Assembly (NCBI GenBank): GCA_004377275.1
Contig: SOIC01000113.1
Span: 1-10,883, forward strand
Direction of reading: 5' to 3'
Length of the DNA: 10,883 nt
Source of the DNA: Dehalococcoidia bacterium
GTDB lineage: Bacteria; Chloroflexota; Dehalococcoidia; E44-bin15
Shown: piece by piece, positions 4,939-10,883 of the stretch
Layout of the letters: each line of letters opens with the position of its first letter
Numbering within the stretch: position 1 is the first letter of the stretch
Position numbers and translations under genes: made by a program
Notes under the pieces: generated by a model
Told to the model about the DNA's origin: nothing
What the model saw: only the letters and a program-made list of their open reading frames with translations
Database searches by the model: none

Positions 4939-6447
4939 ATGGCTCGTGCCCGTGACTTCACCGCGATCATAAAACAGCAGATCGAGCAGTTTGGCACCAC
5001 GGTAACCATGGTGGATGTGGGCACCGTGGTCGAGGTGGGCGATGGCATTGCGCGCATTCACGGGCTCTCCGGTGCCAAGTATAGCGAGCTGCTCCAGTTC
5101 CCCAATGGGATAATCGGCATCGCCCTTAACCTGGAGGAGGATAGCGTTGGTGCGGTGATCCTGGGTAACTGGGCCGAGATCAAGGAGGGGGACGAGGTAC
5201 GCTCCACCGGCAGGATCGCCGAGGTGCCAGTAGGTGATGGCCTTATAGGTCGAGTAATCGATCCCCTGGGCCAGCCTCTCGATGGCAAGGGGCCGCTGAA
5301 GTACGAAAAAACCTGCCCCGTAGAGCGAGTGGCCCCTAATGTGGTGCTGCGCCAGTCGGTGGACACCCCGGTTCATACCGGGATCAAGGCTATCGATAGC
5401 ATGATCCCCCTGGGGCGGGGGCAGCGAGAGCTCATCATTGGTGACCGCGCCACCGGTAAGACCGCCATCGCCCTCGATGCCATCATCAGCCAGAAAGGTG
5501 GCGACCTCATCTGCATATATGTTGCCATTGGACAGAAATCCTCCAAGGTGGCGCAGGCGGTGGCCATCCTGGAGCACTATGGGGCTATGGAGCATACCAT
5601 CGTGGTCTCCGCTCACGCGTCCGACCCGGCGGCGCTGCAGTATATTGCCCCTTACGCCGGCTGCACCATCGGCGAGGAGTTCATGGAGCAGGGGCGGGAT
5701 GCCCTGATTATCTACGACGACCTATCCAAGCATGCCTGGGCCTATCGTCAGCTCTCCTTGCTACTGCGTCGCCCCCCAGGTCGCGAAGCCTACCCGGGCG
5801 ATATCTTTTATCTCCATAGCCGCCTCCTGGAGCGCGCCGCCAAGATGGCGCCGGAGTATGGCGGCGGTTCGCTTACCGCCCTGCCCATTATCGAAACCCA
5901 GGCCGGCGATATATCGGCCTATATCCCCACCAATGTAATCTCCATCACCGACGGCCAGATATATCTGGAGACCGATCTGTTCAATGCCGGTATAAGGCCG
6001 GCGCTAAATGTCGGGCTCAGCGTTTCCCGGGTGGGGGGCGCCGCTCAGACCAGGGCGATGAAGCAGGTGGCGGGGAAATTGAGGCTGGACCTCGCTCAGT
6101 ACCGGGAGCTGGCGACCTTCTCCCAGTTTGGTGTTGCCGAGCTAGACAAGGCAACCAGGACGCAACTGGAGCGGGGGCAGCGCATCACCGAGGTGCTGAA
6201 GCAGCCCCAGTATGTTCCCATGCCCCTGCAAAAAGAGGTGACTATCCTCCACGCCGTGATCAATGGCTACCTCGACGATGTCCCTGTGGAGAAGGTGAGA
6301 GCCTTTGAGGAAGGCTTCCATCGCTTCATGGAGACAAGCCACCCTGAGATTGGTCAGCGCATAGCTGCGGAGAAGGAGCTCAGCGATGAGACCGAGGAGG
6401 CGCTTAAGCAGGCAATCGCCGAGTTCAAGGAGAAGGTGCCGTACTGA
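4939..6447 (+). CDS. atpA: ATP synthase F1 subunit alpha
   Basis: The non-catalytic nucleotide-binding subunit of the F1 head, with 502 residues as usual for bacteria. The N-terminal beta barrel covers about 25-95. The P-loop is GDRATGKT (168-175) and the Walker-B-type segment is ALIIYDDLSKHAWAYR (255-270). The RRPPGREAYPGDIFYLHSRLLERA block (277-300) is intact, and the arginine finger R364 lies in SVSRVGGAAQT (361-371), reaching into the beta catalytic site. The C-terminal helical domain follows from about 375. GGAGG (4927-4931) seven bases before the ATG sets the start. The Walker A has Ala where many species have Gln or Lys, a variable position. The gene sits after the repeat array and 64 bases before atpG. 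Confidence 0.98.
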   Translation: MARARDFTAIIKQQIEQFGTTVTMVDVGTVVEVGDGIARIHGLSGAKYSELLQFPNGIIGIALNLEEDSVGAVILGNWAEIKEGDEVRSTGRIAEVPVGDGLIGRVIDPLGQPLDGKGPLKYEKTCPVERVAPNVVLRQSVDTPVHTGIKAIDSMIPLGRGQRELIIGDRATGKTAIALDAIISQKGGDLICIYVAIGQKSSKVAQAVAILEHYGAMEHTIVVSAHASDPAALQYIAPYAGCTIGEEFMEQGRDALIIYDDLSKHAWAYRQLSLLLRRPPGREAYPGDIFYLHSRLLERAAKMAPEYGGGSLTALPIIETQAGDISAYIPTNVISITDGQIYLETDLFNAGIRPALNVGLSVSRVGGAAQTRAMKQVAGKLRLDLAQYRELATFSQFGVAELDKATRTQLERGQRITEVLKQPQYVPMPLQKEVTILHAVINGYLDDVPVEKVRAFEEGFHRFMETSHPEIGQRIAAEKELSDETEEALKQAIAEFKEKVPY

Positions 6448-6511
6448 GGGCATCACAGTTATCGATAGAGTGGGAGAGAGCAGATAGAGTATATTCCCAA
6501 CGGTCGAAAGA

Positions 6512-7369
6512 ATGCCAACCATCCGTGAAATTCGCCGCCGCATCAAGAGCGTCCAGAGCACAGCCAAGGTCACCAGGGCAATGGAGATGGTCGCTGCCTC
6601 CAAGATGAGGCGTGCTCAGGAGCGCACCATCGCTGCTCGCCCTTACGCCGAGGAGATGAGGCATGTTCTTGCCGACCTGGCGGCGCAGCGCCGCTCCGGC
6701 GAGGAGATTCATCCCCTCCTGGTTAAGCGGCCGGTGAACAGGATAGCCATCATCCATATTACTCCCGACCGAGGCCTTTGTGGCGGGCTTGTTGCCAGTG
6801 TTAATCGCAGTGTGGCTAGCTTTATCCTGGAGCAGCGTGTTCCCGCGACAACCGTTGTTATCGGTCGCAAGGGGAGGGATTTCATGGTGCGCTCCGGGCA
6901 GGAGGTGCGCGCCGAGTTCACCCGTTTTGGCGACCGTCCTTCCATAGTCGATGTCCTCCCCATCGCCCGCATCGTCATTGATGATTACACCGATGGCCTC
7001 ATCGATGAAGTATATCTATCATACACCCAGTTTGTAACCACCATGAGCCAGCGGCCGGTGCTGTGGCGGCTGCTCCCCATTGAGCCGGCGGCTATTGAGC
7101 CGGGGCAAAATGTGGAGTATATCTACGAGCCCTCACCGGACGAGGTGCTGGCCCAGCTTCTCCCCCGCTTCGTTGAGATGGGGCTCTACCATGTTATCCT
7201 TGAGTCCATCGCCAGCGAGCAGTCAGCGCGGATGGTGGCGATGAGCAACGCCACCGATAACGCCAACGAGATTATCGAGGAACTCACCCTGACCTATAAC
7301 AAGGCGCGGCAGGAGATGATAACCAAGGAGCTTCTGGACATCACGGGTGGGGCGGTGGCATTGGGGTAG
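6512..7369 (+). CDS. atpG: ATP synthase F1 subunit gamma
   Basis: The central rotor shaft. The 285-residue protein begins with the conserved N-terminal helix MPTIREIRRRIKSVQSTAKVT... carrying the TRAMEMVAASKMRRAQ motif (21-36), has a Rossmann-like middle with DRGLCGGLVASVN (86-98), and ends in the C-terminal helix with NATDNANEIIEELTLTYNKARQ (in the last 45 residues), which pairs with the N-terminal helix as a coiled coil. The DRGLCGG loop is the usual contact with epsilon and the c ring. The ribosome-binding site is weak (GAAAG at 6506-6510). The 64-base gap before it holds an 8-base direct repeat, GATAGAGT (6464-6471 and 6483-6490). Confidence 0.96.
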   Translation: MPTIREIRRRIKSVQSTAKVTRAMEMVAASKMRRAQERTIAARPYAEEMRHVLADLAAQRRSGEEIHPLLVKRPVNRIAIIHITPDRGLCGGLVASVNRSVASFILEQRVPATTVVIGRKGRDFMVRSGQEVRAEFTRFGDRPSIVDVLPIARIVIDDYTDGLIDEVYLSYTQFVTTMSQRPVLWRLLPIEPAAIEPGQNVEYIYEPSPDEVLAQLLPRFVEMGLYHVILESIASEQSARMVAMSNATDNANEIIEELTLTYNKARQEMITKELLDITGGAVALG

Positions 7370-7404
7370 AACGAAAAGGCGGCGGCGCTGGTTTAGAATA
7401 CGGC

Positions 7405-7410
7405 AGGAGG
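7405..7410 (+). promoter_or_regulatory. Ribosome-binding site that sets the atpD start
   Basis: A consensus AGGAGG lies five bases before GTG 7416. An ATG at 7347 is in frame but is inside atpG and would add 23 residues not seen at the family N-terminus, so GTG 7416 is chosen. Confidence 0.85.
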
Positions 7411-7415
7411 TTATC

Positions 7416-8810
7416 GTGGCAAAAGGTAAAGTAGCTCAGGTAATCGGTACGGTGGTGGATATAGAGTTCCCCCCTGATGAGCTGCCGGCGCTCAATAACG
7501 CTATCGAGATCCCCCTCGATGAGGGGAAGATCCTCCTCGAGACGCAGCAGCATGTGGGGAACAACTGGGTTCGCTGCCTCGCCATGTCCCCCACCGACGG
7601 CCTGGAGCGAGGTGCCGAGGCCATCGACACCGGGGCACCCATCACTGTCCCCGTGGGGCCAGCCACCTTGGGAAGGCTGTTCAATATCCTTGGTGAGCCA
7701 CTGGACGATCTGGGGCCTGTTGAGGCTGAGGAGCGATGGCCTATTCACCGCTCCCCGCCCTCCTTCCGGGAGCAGGAGACCTCTACCCAGATGCTGGAGA
7801 CCGGGCTCAAGGTAATCGACCTGATCACCCCCTTCACTAGAGGGGGGAAGGTGGGCGCATTTGGCGGCGCCGGGGTGGGTAAGACCGTTATTATCATGGA
7901 GCTGATTCGTAACATCGCCACGGAGCATGGCGGCTTCTCCGTCTTTGCCGGGGTGGGGGAGCGCTCCCGTGAGGGCAACGACCTATGGTATGAGATGAAG
8001 GCTTCGGGGGTCATCGATAAAACCGTGCTTGTCTTCGGGCAGATGAACGAGCCTCCCGGGGTGAGGGTGCGCATCGGCTTCACCGGGCTCACCATGGCGG
8101 AATACTTCCGCGATGTTGAGGGGCAGGATGTGCTGCTCTTTATCGATAACATATATCGTTACATTATGGCTGGCATGGAGGTCTCGGCGCTCCTGGGTCG
8201 CATGCCCTCGGCGGTGGGCTATCAGCCCACGCTGGCAACAGAGATGGGCGACCTGGAGGAGCGGATCACCTCCACCAAGAAGGGCTCCATTACCTCCTTC
8301 CAGGCGATCTATGTCCCTGCCGATGACTACACCGACCCCGGTGTGGCAACGGTATTCGGTCACCTCGATGCCGTGGTCGCCCTGGAGCGCTCCATTGCCG
8401 AGCAGGGACTCTACCCTGCCGTTGATCCCCTGTCCTCCACCTCCCGCATCCTCGACCCACGCGTTGTCGGCGAGGAGCACTACAGCGTGGCGCGCGGGGT
8501 GCAGCGGGTGCTCCAGCGCTACAGAGACCTCCAGGACATCATCGCCATATTGGGTATTGAGGAGCTCTCGGAGGAGGACAAGCTCACCGTAGGGCGCGCC
8601 CGCAAGATCCAGCGATTTCTCTCCCAGCCCATGTTCGTCGCCGAGGCCTTCACCGGCATGACAGGTCGCTACGTTCCGGTTAAAGAGACGGTGCGCGGCT
8701 TCAAGGAAATCCTTGATGGAAACCACGATGTCCACCCCGAGCAGGCCTTCTACATGGTGGGCACCATCGATGAGGTGGTAGAGAAGGCGAAGGAACTGGA
8801 GGCAGCATAG
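7416..8810 (+). CDS. atpD: ATP synthase F1 subunit beta
   Basis: The catalytic subunit. From GTG 7416 it has 464 residues, the usual length, and starts (M)AKGKVAQVIGTVVDIEFP. Motifs are the P-loop GGAGVGKT (150-157), the catalytic glutamate E182 in GVGERSREGNDLW (179-191), Walker B DVLLFIDN (238-245), SALLGRMPSAVGYQPTLATEMG (257-278), YPAVDPLSSTSR (333-344) and the DELSEED-like EELSEED (382-388). All key catalytic residues are present. Several substitutions stand out at positions that are usually conserved: M254 in AGMEV where Ser or Thr is common, V310 in DPGVAT where Pro is common, G315 in FGHLDA and V320 where Thr is common. Some of these may be normal in the lineage. The enzyme should be active. 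Confidence 0.97.
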   Translation: MAKGKVAQVIGTVVDIEFPPDELPALNNAIEIPLDEGKILLETQQHVGNNWVRCLAMSPTDGLERGAEAIDTGAPITVPVGPATLGRLFNILGEPLDDLGPVEAEERWPIHRSPPSFREQETSTQMLETGLKVIDLITPFTRGGKVGAFGGAGVGKTVIIMELIRNIATEHGGFSVFAGVGERSREGNDLWYEMKASGVIDKTVLVFGQMNEPPGVRVRIGFTGLTMAEYFRDVEGQDVLLFIDNIYRYIMAGMEVSALLGRMPSAVGYQPTLATEMGDLEERITSTKKGSITSFQAIYVPADDYTDPGVATVFGHLDAVVALERSIAEQGLYPAVDPLSSTSRILDPRVVGEEHYSVARGVQRVLQRYRDLQDIIAILGIEELSEEDKLTVGRARKIQRFLSQPMFVAEAFTGMTGRYVPVKETVRGFKEILDGNHDVHPEQAFYMVGTIDEVVEKAKELEAA

Positions 8811-8811
8811 T

Positions 8812-8928
8812 ATGACTTTTATAGTGCAGCGACAAATTGGGGCCGGGGTTCTAGTGGTGTCCCGATACAACTTATCCTTCCCCCTCTTCCTTCGGAGAGG
8901 TGAGCAAGGGGTGAGGACCTTTGGCTAA
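8812..8928 (+). CDS. Possible 38-codon ORF bridging atpD and atpC
   Basis: The ATG lies one base after the atpD stop, with GGAGG (8798-8802) nine bases upstream. The frame stays open for 38 codons and its TAA (8926-8928) lies eight bases inside atpC. The peptide starts MTFIVQRQIGAGVLVVSRY and ends in a basic stretch (LRRGEQGVRTFG). I recognise no family. It could carry ribosomes toward the TTG start of atpC, which has only a modest site of its own. An open frame of this size can also occur by chance in a gap of 110 bases. Confidence 0.25.
   Translation: MTFIVQRQIGAGVLVVSRYNLSFPLFLRRGEQGVRTFG
8875..8916 (+). repeat. Palindromic intergenic sequence before atpC
   Basis: A pyrimidine-rich arm with CCCCCTCTTCC (8881-8890 region) is followed by TTC and a purine-rich arm GGAGAGGTGAGCAAGGGGTGAGG (8894-8916). 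CCTCT pairs with AGAGG, and AGGTGAG/GGGTGAG is a short internal duplication. It resembles the small dispersed C-rich/G-rich palindromes seen between genes in many GC-rich bacteria. The purine arm also supplies the atpC ribosome-binding site. Only one copy is in this window, so its status as a repeat family is inference. Confidence 0.3.
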
Positions 8929-9361
8929 ACTCAAATTTGAGATCGTGACTGCGGAGGGCATTGTCTACTCTGATGATGTCGATATCATCGTTGCCCCCGG
9001 CATCGAGGGGCAGTTAGGTATCCTGCCCGGCCATGCCCCGCTCTTAACCATGCTTCAGCCCGGCGAGCTGTTGGTGCGGAAGGATGGCGAGGAGACGGCG
9101 ATGTTTGTGAGCGGCGGCTTCCTCGAGGTGATGCAGAACAGGGTTACCGTGCTTGCCGATGTCGCCGAGCGGGCTGAGGAGATCGATATTAGCCGTGCCG
9201 AGGCGGCGAAGAGCCGCGCTGAGCAGCGGCTTGAGGAACGCCCCGCTGAAATGGACCTTGCCGCTGCCGAGGCCGCGCTCATGCGCTCTCTGATGCGGCT
9301 CAAGATAGCGGAGCGCAGGAGAAAGAGGAAGCCTGGCTCAGGAGGAACCCAGGGACTTTAG
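8921..9361 (+). CDS. atpC: ATP synthase F1 subunit epsilon
   Basis: The small rotor subunit that links gamma to the c ring and can inhibit ATP hydrolysis. The 146-residue protein has the N-terminal beta sandwich (about 3-85), with GIEGQLGILPGHAPLLTML (27-45), and the C-terminal two-helix hairpin (about 87-133), with ERAEEIDISRAEAAKSRAEQRL and ALMRSLMRLKIAERRRKR. The TTG start is supported by (M)AKLKFEIVTAEGIVY at the family N-terminus and by GTGAGG (8911-8916). A further dozen residues (KPGSGGTQGL) extend past the normal end and lie over the convergent rex gene. It is the last gene of the operon. Confidence 0.94.
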   Translation: MAKLKFEIVTAEGIVYSDDVDIIVAPGIEGQLGILPGHAPLLTMLQPGELLVRKDGEETAMFVSGGFLEVMQNRVTVLADVAERAEEIDISRAEAAKSRAEQRLEERPAEMDLAAAEAALMRSLMRLKIAERRRKRKPGSGGTQGL

Positions 9362-9970
9362 ATGGTAGGTCATGGTTTGCAGGGCGAGCGTGGGATCCAC
9401 CTCCTGGATTCGCACGTCCTTGGGCACCCGGGCAGCAGCGGGTACATAGTTTAAGATCGCTTTGATGCCGCAACCCACCGAGCAGTCGATAGCCTGTTGA
9501 GTCTGTGACGGGGGCACGGCGACAATGCAAATTTCGATGCCCTCTTTTTTCACCGTATCGGCGAGCTCGGCGAGATCTTGAATAATCACCCCGCTTACTT
9601 TTTTGCCAATTTGATGAGGGTCTATGTCAAAGGCAGCCACGATGGTGAACTCGCGTAGCGCAAGAATACCATAGTCAAGGATCGCCTTCCCCAATCTTCC
9701 CACCCCGATTAGGGCCATGCGCCACTCCCGGTCAAGCCCCAGGATCTCTCGTAATTGCTCCCGTAGCAGTCTCACGTTGTAGCCTTTACCCTGCTTGCCA
9801 AACTTGCCGAAGTAGCTCAGGTCCTTTCGAATTTGCGCCGGGGTCATCTGTAATCTCTCTCCCAACTCCTGCGAACTCGCCACCTCAACGTTCTCTGCCG
9901 CGAGGAGTGTCAGGATGCGAAGGTATAACGGCAAACGAAAGATTACTACCTCTGGGATTTGATCTGTCAT
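9338..9970 (-). CDS. rex: Redox-sensing transcriptional repressor Rex
   Basis: Rex binds DNA when NADH is low and releases it when NADH rises, controlling fermentation, respiration and energy genes in many bacteria. The 210-residue protein has an N-terminal winged helix (about 5-75), with PLYLRIL and the recognition region TPAQIRKDLSYFGKFGKQGKGY (43-64), then a Rossmann domain with IGVGRLGKA (88-96) and the ribose-binding acidic pair FDID (114-117). The NYVPAAARVPKDVRIQEVDPT stretch (174-194) and a C-terminal helix for dimer swapping complete it. GAGGA lies before the ATG at 9970. It follows rimM by 19 bases and overlaps atpC by 24 bases tail to tail. I found no clear TTGTGA-N6-TCACAA operator in the window. 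Confidence 0.93.
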   Translation of the reverse strand: MTDQIPEVVIFRLPLYLRILTLLAAENVEVASSQELGERLQMTPAQIRKDLSYFGKFGKQGKGYNVRLLREQLREILGLDREWRMALIGVGRLGKAILDYGILALREFTIVAAFDIDPHQIGKKVSGVIIQDLAELADTVKKEGIEICIVAVPPSQTQQAIDCSVGCGIKAILNYVPAAARVPKDVRIQEVDPTLALQTMTYHLKSLGSS

Positions 9971-9989
9971 TTCTGTCCTCGCCTCGGTG

Positions 9990-10496
9990 TCAAGTCTTCT
10001 CCTGAAGCAAACCCGCGATCACCTCAATAACAATGCGCCCCCTCTCCAGGTCCACCGATTTCACCACATCCTCAATTGCGGGGATAAGCAACTCCCCATG
10101 CCTTGAGGGCACCACATAAACATCGTTACTACCGGTGGGCAGGATGTGGTCGATTTGCCCCAGAAACTCCCCCTCAGTTGTCCAGACCTCGAGGCCCAGG
10201 AGCTGAAACTGATAATACTCATCCTTTGGCAGTGGGCGAAGCTGGGACTGGGGCACCTCTAAGAATCGACCGCGAAGCCCCTCGGCATCCTCAACGCTAT
10301 CGATGGCGGCCAGCTTGAGGATTACCCTCCCCCGGTGCCATCTGCTCCTTTCGATGGTCACCGCTCGTCCCTCGATGTAAACCTTCTCTTGGGGTGAGAA
10401 CCGGTCGGGGAAGTCTGTCATCACCTCCACCTTTATGTCACCCCGCACTCCCCACGGTGCAACGACCCGGCCCACCGCGATGAACTGGGAATCCAT
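9990..10496 (-). CDS. rimM: Ribosome maturation factor RimM
   Basis: RimM helps mature the head of the 30S subunit and binds ribosomal protein S19. The 168-residue protein has the N-terminal RimM barrel (about 5-85), opening with FIAVGRVVAPWGVRGDIKVE, and a C-terminal PRC barrel (about 92-165), with YYQFQLLGLEVWTTEGEFLGQI, the TGSNDVYVV motif (121-129) and ELLIPAIEDVV. The order rpsP-khpA-rimM is the common one, although trmD, which often follows, is replaced here by rex. The gap to khpA is 18 bases and to rex 19 bases, so one transcript is likely. The ribosome-binding site (GGTGG) is fair. Confidence 0.93.
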   Translation of the reverse strand: MDSQFIAVGRVVAPWGVRGDIKVEVMTDFPDRFSPQEKVYIEGRAVTIERSRWHRGRVILKLAAIDSVEDAEGLRGRFLEVPQSQLRPLPKDEYYQFQLLGLEVWTTEGEFLGQIDHILPTGSNDVYVVPSRHGELLIPAIEDVVKSVDLERGRIVIEVIAGLLQEKT

Positions 10497-10514
10497 AGTG
10501 CCACCGAACCAGGA

Positions 10515-10742
10515 TTACATTACTACGAGCTCTACCCGGGTGCCTGCTTTGGCCGCGATCACCCGGAGCAGGGTGCGCATCGCCTGGACCACCCGACCCT
10601 GCTTGCCGATCACCCGTCCCATATCCTCCTGGTTAACCTGAAGCTTGAGTAGCACCCCTCCTTCGCTTTGCTCCTCGGTTACCACCACCTCATCCGGATT
10701 GTTCACGATCGCCTTGACGATAAACTCGATAAGCTCTTTCAT
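10515..10742 (-). CDS. khpA: KH-domain RNA-binding protein KhpA
   Basis: A 75-residue single KH-domain protein of the KhpA (YlqC) family, which binds RNA and in some bacteria pairs with KhpB to affect cell division or growth. The RNA-binding loop is VIGKQGRVVQAMR (64% through the short protein, around 44-56), preceded by the conserved MKELIEFIVKAIVNNPDEVVV start. AAGGAGAG lies five bases before the ATG. It stands between the probable rpsP and rimM, its usual place. The family call rests on the GKQG loop, length and context. Confidence 0.92.
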   Translation of the reverse strand: MKELIEFIVKAIVNNPDEVVVTEEQSEGGVLLKLQVNQEDMGRVIGKQGRVVQAMRTLLRVIAAKAGTRVELVVM

Positions 10743-10767
10743 TTCTCTCCTTGACTAGTTTTTTGAT

Positions 10768-10784
10768 CCCTTCTTGGGGAAGGG
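10768..10784 (-). other. Short hairpin between rpsP and khpA
   Basis: A 6-bp stem (CCCTTC with GAAGGG) closes a five-base loop in the 49-base gap. On the - strand it is not followed by a T run, so it is not a typical terminator for this operon. It could be an RNA processing or stability element. Confidence 0.35.
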
Positions 10785-10791
10785 TCCTGTG

Positions 10792-10883
10792 CTAACCTTC
10801 GCTTTTCGTCGTGGGCTCCTCCTCTGTAGATTTCTCCTCGGCAGGCTCCTCTATAGGTTTCTCCTCTGATAGCTCCGCTGTGG
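10792..10883 (-). CDS. rpsP: C-terminal end of probable ribosomal protein S16 (partial)
   Basis: An open frame enters from the right edge and ends at TAG (10792-10794). The visible 30 residues are an acidic, Glu/Lys/Pro/Thr-rich tail: TAELSEEKP, then IEEPAEEKSTEEEP, then TTKSEG. The conserved S16 core lies outside the window, so the name rests on the operon order (rpsP, then khpA, then rimM) and on the known variable, charged tails of S16 in several phyla. Another protein with an acidic tail, such as a different ribosomal or signal-recognition component (ffh often stands near rpsP), cannot be excluded. Confidence 0.6.
   Translation of the reverse strand, partial: TAELSEEKPIEEPAEEKSTEEEPTTKSEG
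10813..10866 (-). repeat. 27-bp in-frame tandem repeat in the acidic tail
   Basis: Two 27-base units (10840-10866 and 10813-10839, reading on the - strand) encode EEKPIEEPA and EEKSTEEEP and match at about 21 of 27 bases. Both keep the frame, so copy-number change would only lengthen or shorten the acidic tail. Confidence 0.6.

Noticed and set aside
4666..5616. 316-codon open frame on the - strand over atpH/atpA
   Set aside because: It lies opposite conserved atp coding sequence, shows no known motif, and long antisense frames are common opposite GC-rich genes.
7347..7415. ATG 7347 as the atpD start
   Set aside because: It lies inside atpG and would add residues (WHWGRTKRRRRWF) not found at the beta N-terminus. 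The AGGAGG before GTG 7416 is decisive.
7983..8870. 295-codon open frame on the - strand over atpD
   Set aside because: A shadow of the codon pattern of atpD, with no ribosome-binding site or family motif.
9332..9353. CCTGG/CCAGG inverted repeat at the atpC/rex junction as a terminator
   Set aside because: The stem is only five base pairs with a twelve-base loop. The following run on the rex strand is pyrimidine-rich but not a true T tract.
1..10883. CRISPR arrays, tRNA or rRNA genes, insertion sequences, phage genes
   Set aside because: I saw no regularly spaced repeats with unique spacers, no tRNA-like cloverleaf, and no transposase, integrase or phage motifs. The repeats present are short, local and tied to gene starts.

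Overview
The window is a compact bacterial chromosome segment, about 57-60% GC by eye. It carries almost entirely core genes, headed by a complete F-type ATP synthase operon. The mix of a group-2 PyrF, a DUF951 protein, a DUF151 bifunctional nuclease, a Rex redox sensor and an rpsP-khpA-rimM cluster suggests a Chloroflexota-like organism, possibly Dehalococcoidia. That placement is an inference from family resemblance and has not been tested by any search.

Layout, left to right on the + strand: pyrF (141-965) and a DUF951 gene (968-1165) form a two-gene unit behind a good sigma70-type promoter. A second promoter (1245-1274) drives the DUF151 nuclease (1308-1811) and an unrecognised zinc-ribbon protein (1833-2165), and a strong intrinsic terminator follows (2186-2213). 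A third promoter (2228-2256) opens the ATP synthase operon in the classical order atpI/Z-B-E-F-H-A-G-D-C (2267-9361). On the - strand, reading from the right edge, are the 3' end of a probable rpsP, khpA, rimM and rex. Rex converges on atpC, and the two genes overlap by 24 nt at their 3' ends.

The ATP synthase genes supply a whole enzyme: a, b and c in the membrane, and alpha, beta, gamma, delta and epsilon in F1. The c subunit has a conserved glutamate but lacks the Gln/Ser signature of sodium-binding rings, so proton coupling is the likelier reading. Rex senses NADH/NAD+ in many bacteria. Its place against the ATP synthase operon suggests, but does not prove, a link between redox state and energy genes.

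No new defence or mobile system is visible. The most unusual features are small. (1) Between atpF and atpH, a 30-bp tandem repeat copies the atpH translation start and creates a 29-codon mini-ORF joined by TGATG overlaps at both ends. (2) Between atpH and atpA, about 38-41 bp units repeat the atpA ribosome-binding region four times. (3) Two promoters lie so close to their genes that transcripts would be nearly leaderless. (4) A 25-bp-period repeat overlaps the nuclease promoter. (5) A 38-codon ORF bridges atpD and atpC. (6) The probable ribosomal protein S16 ends in an acidic repeat tail.
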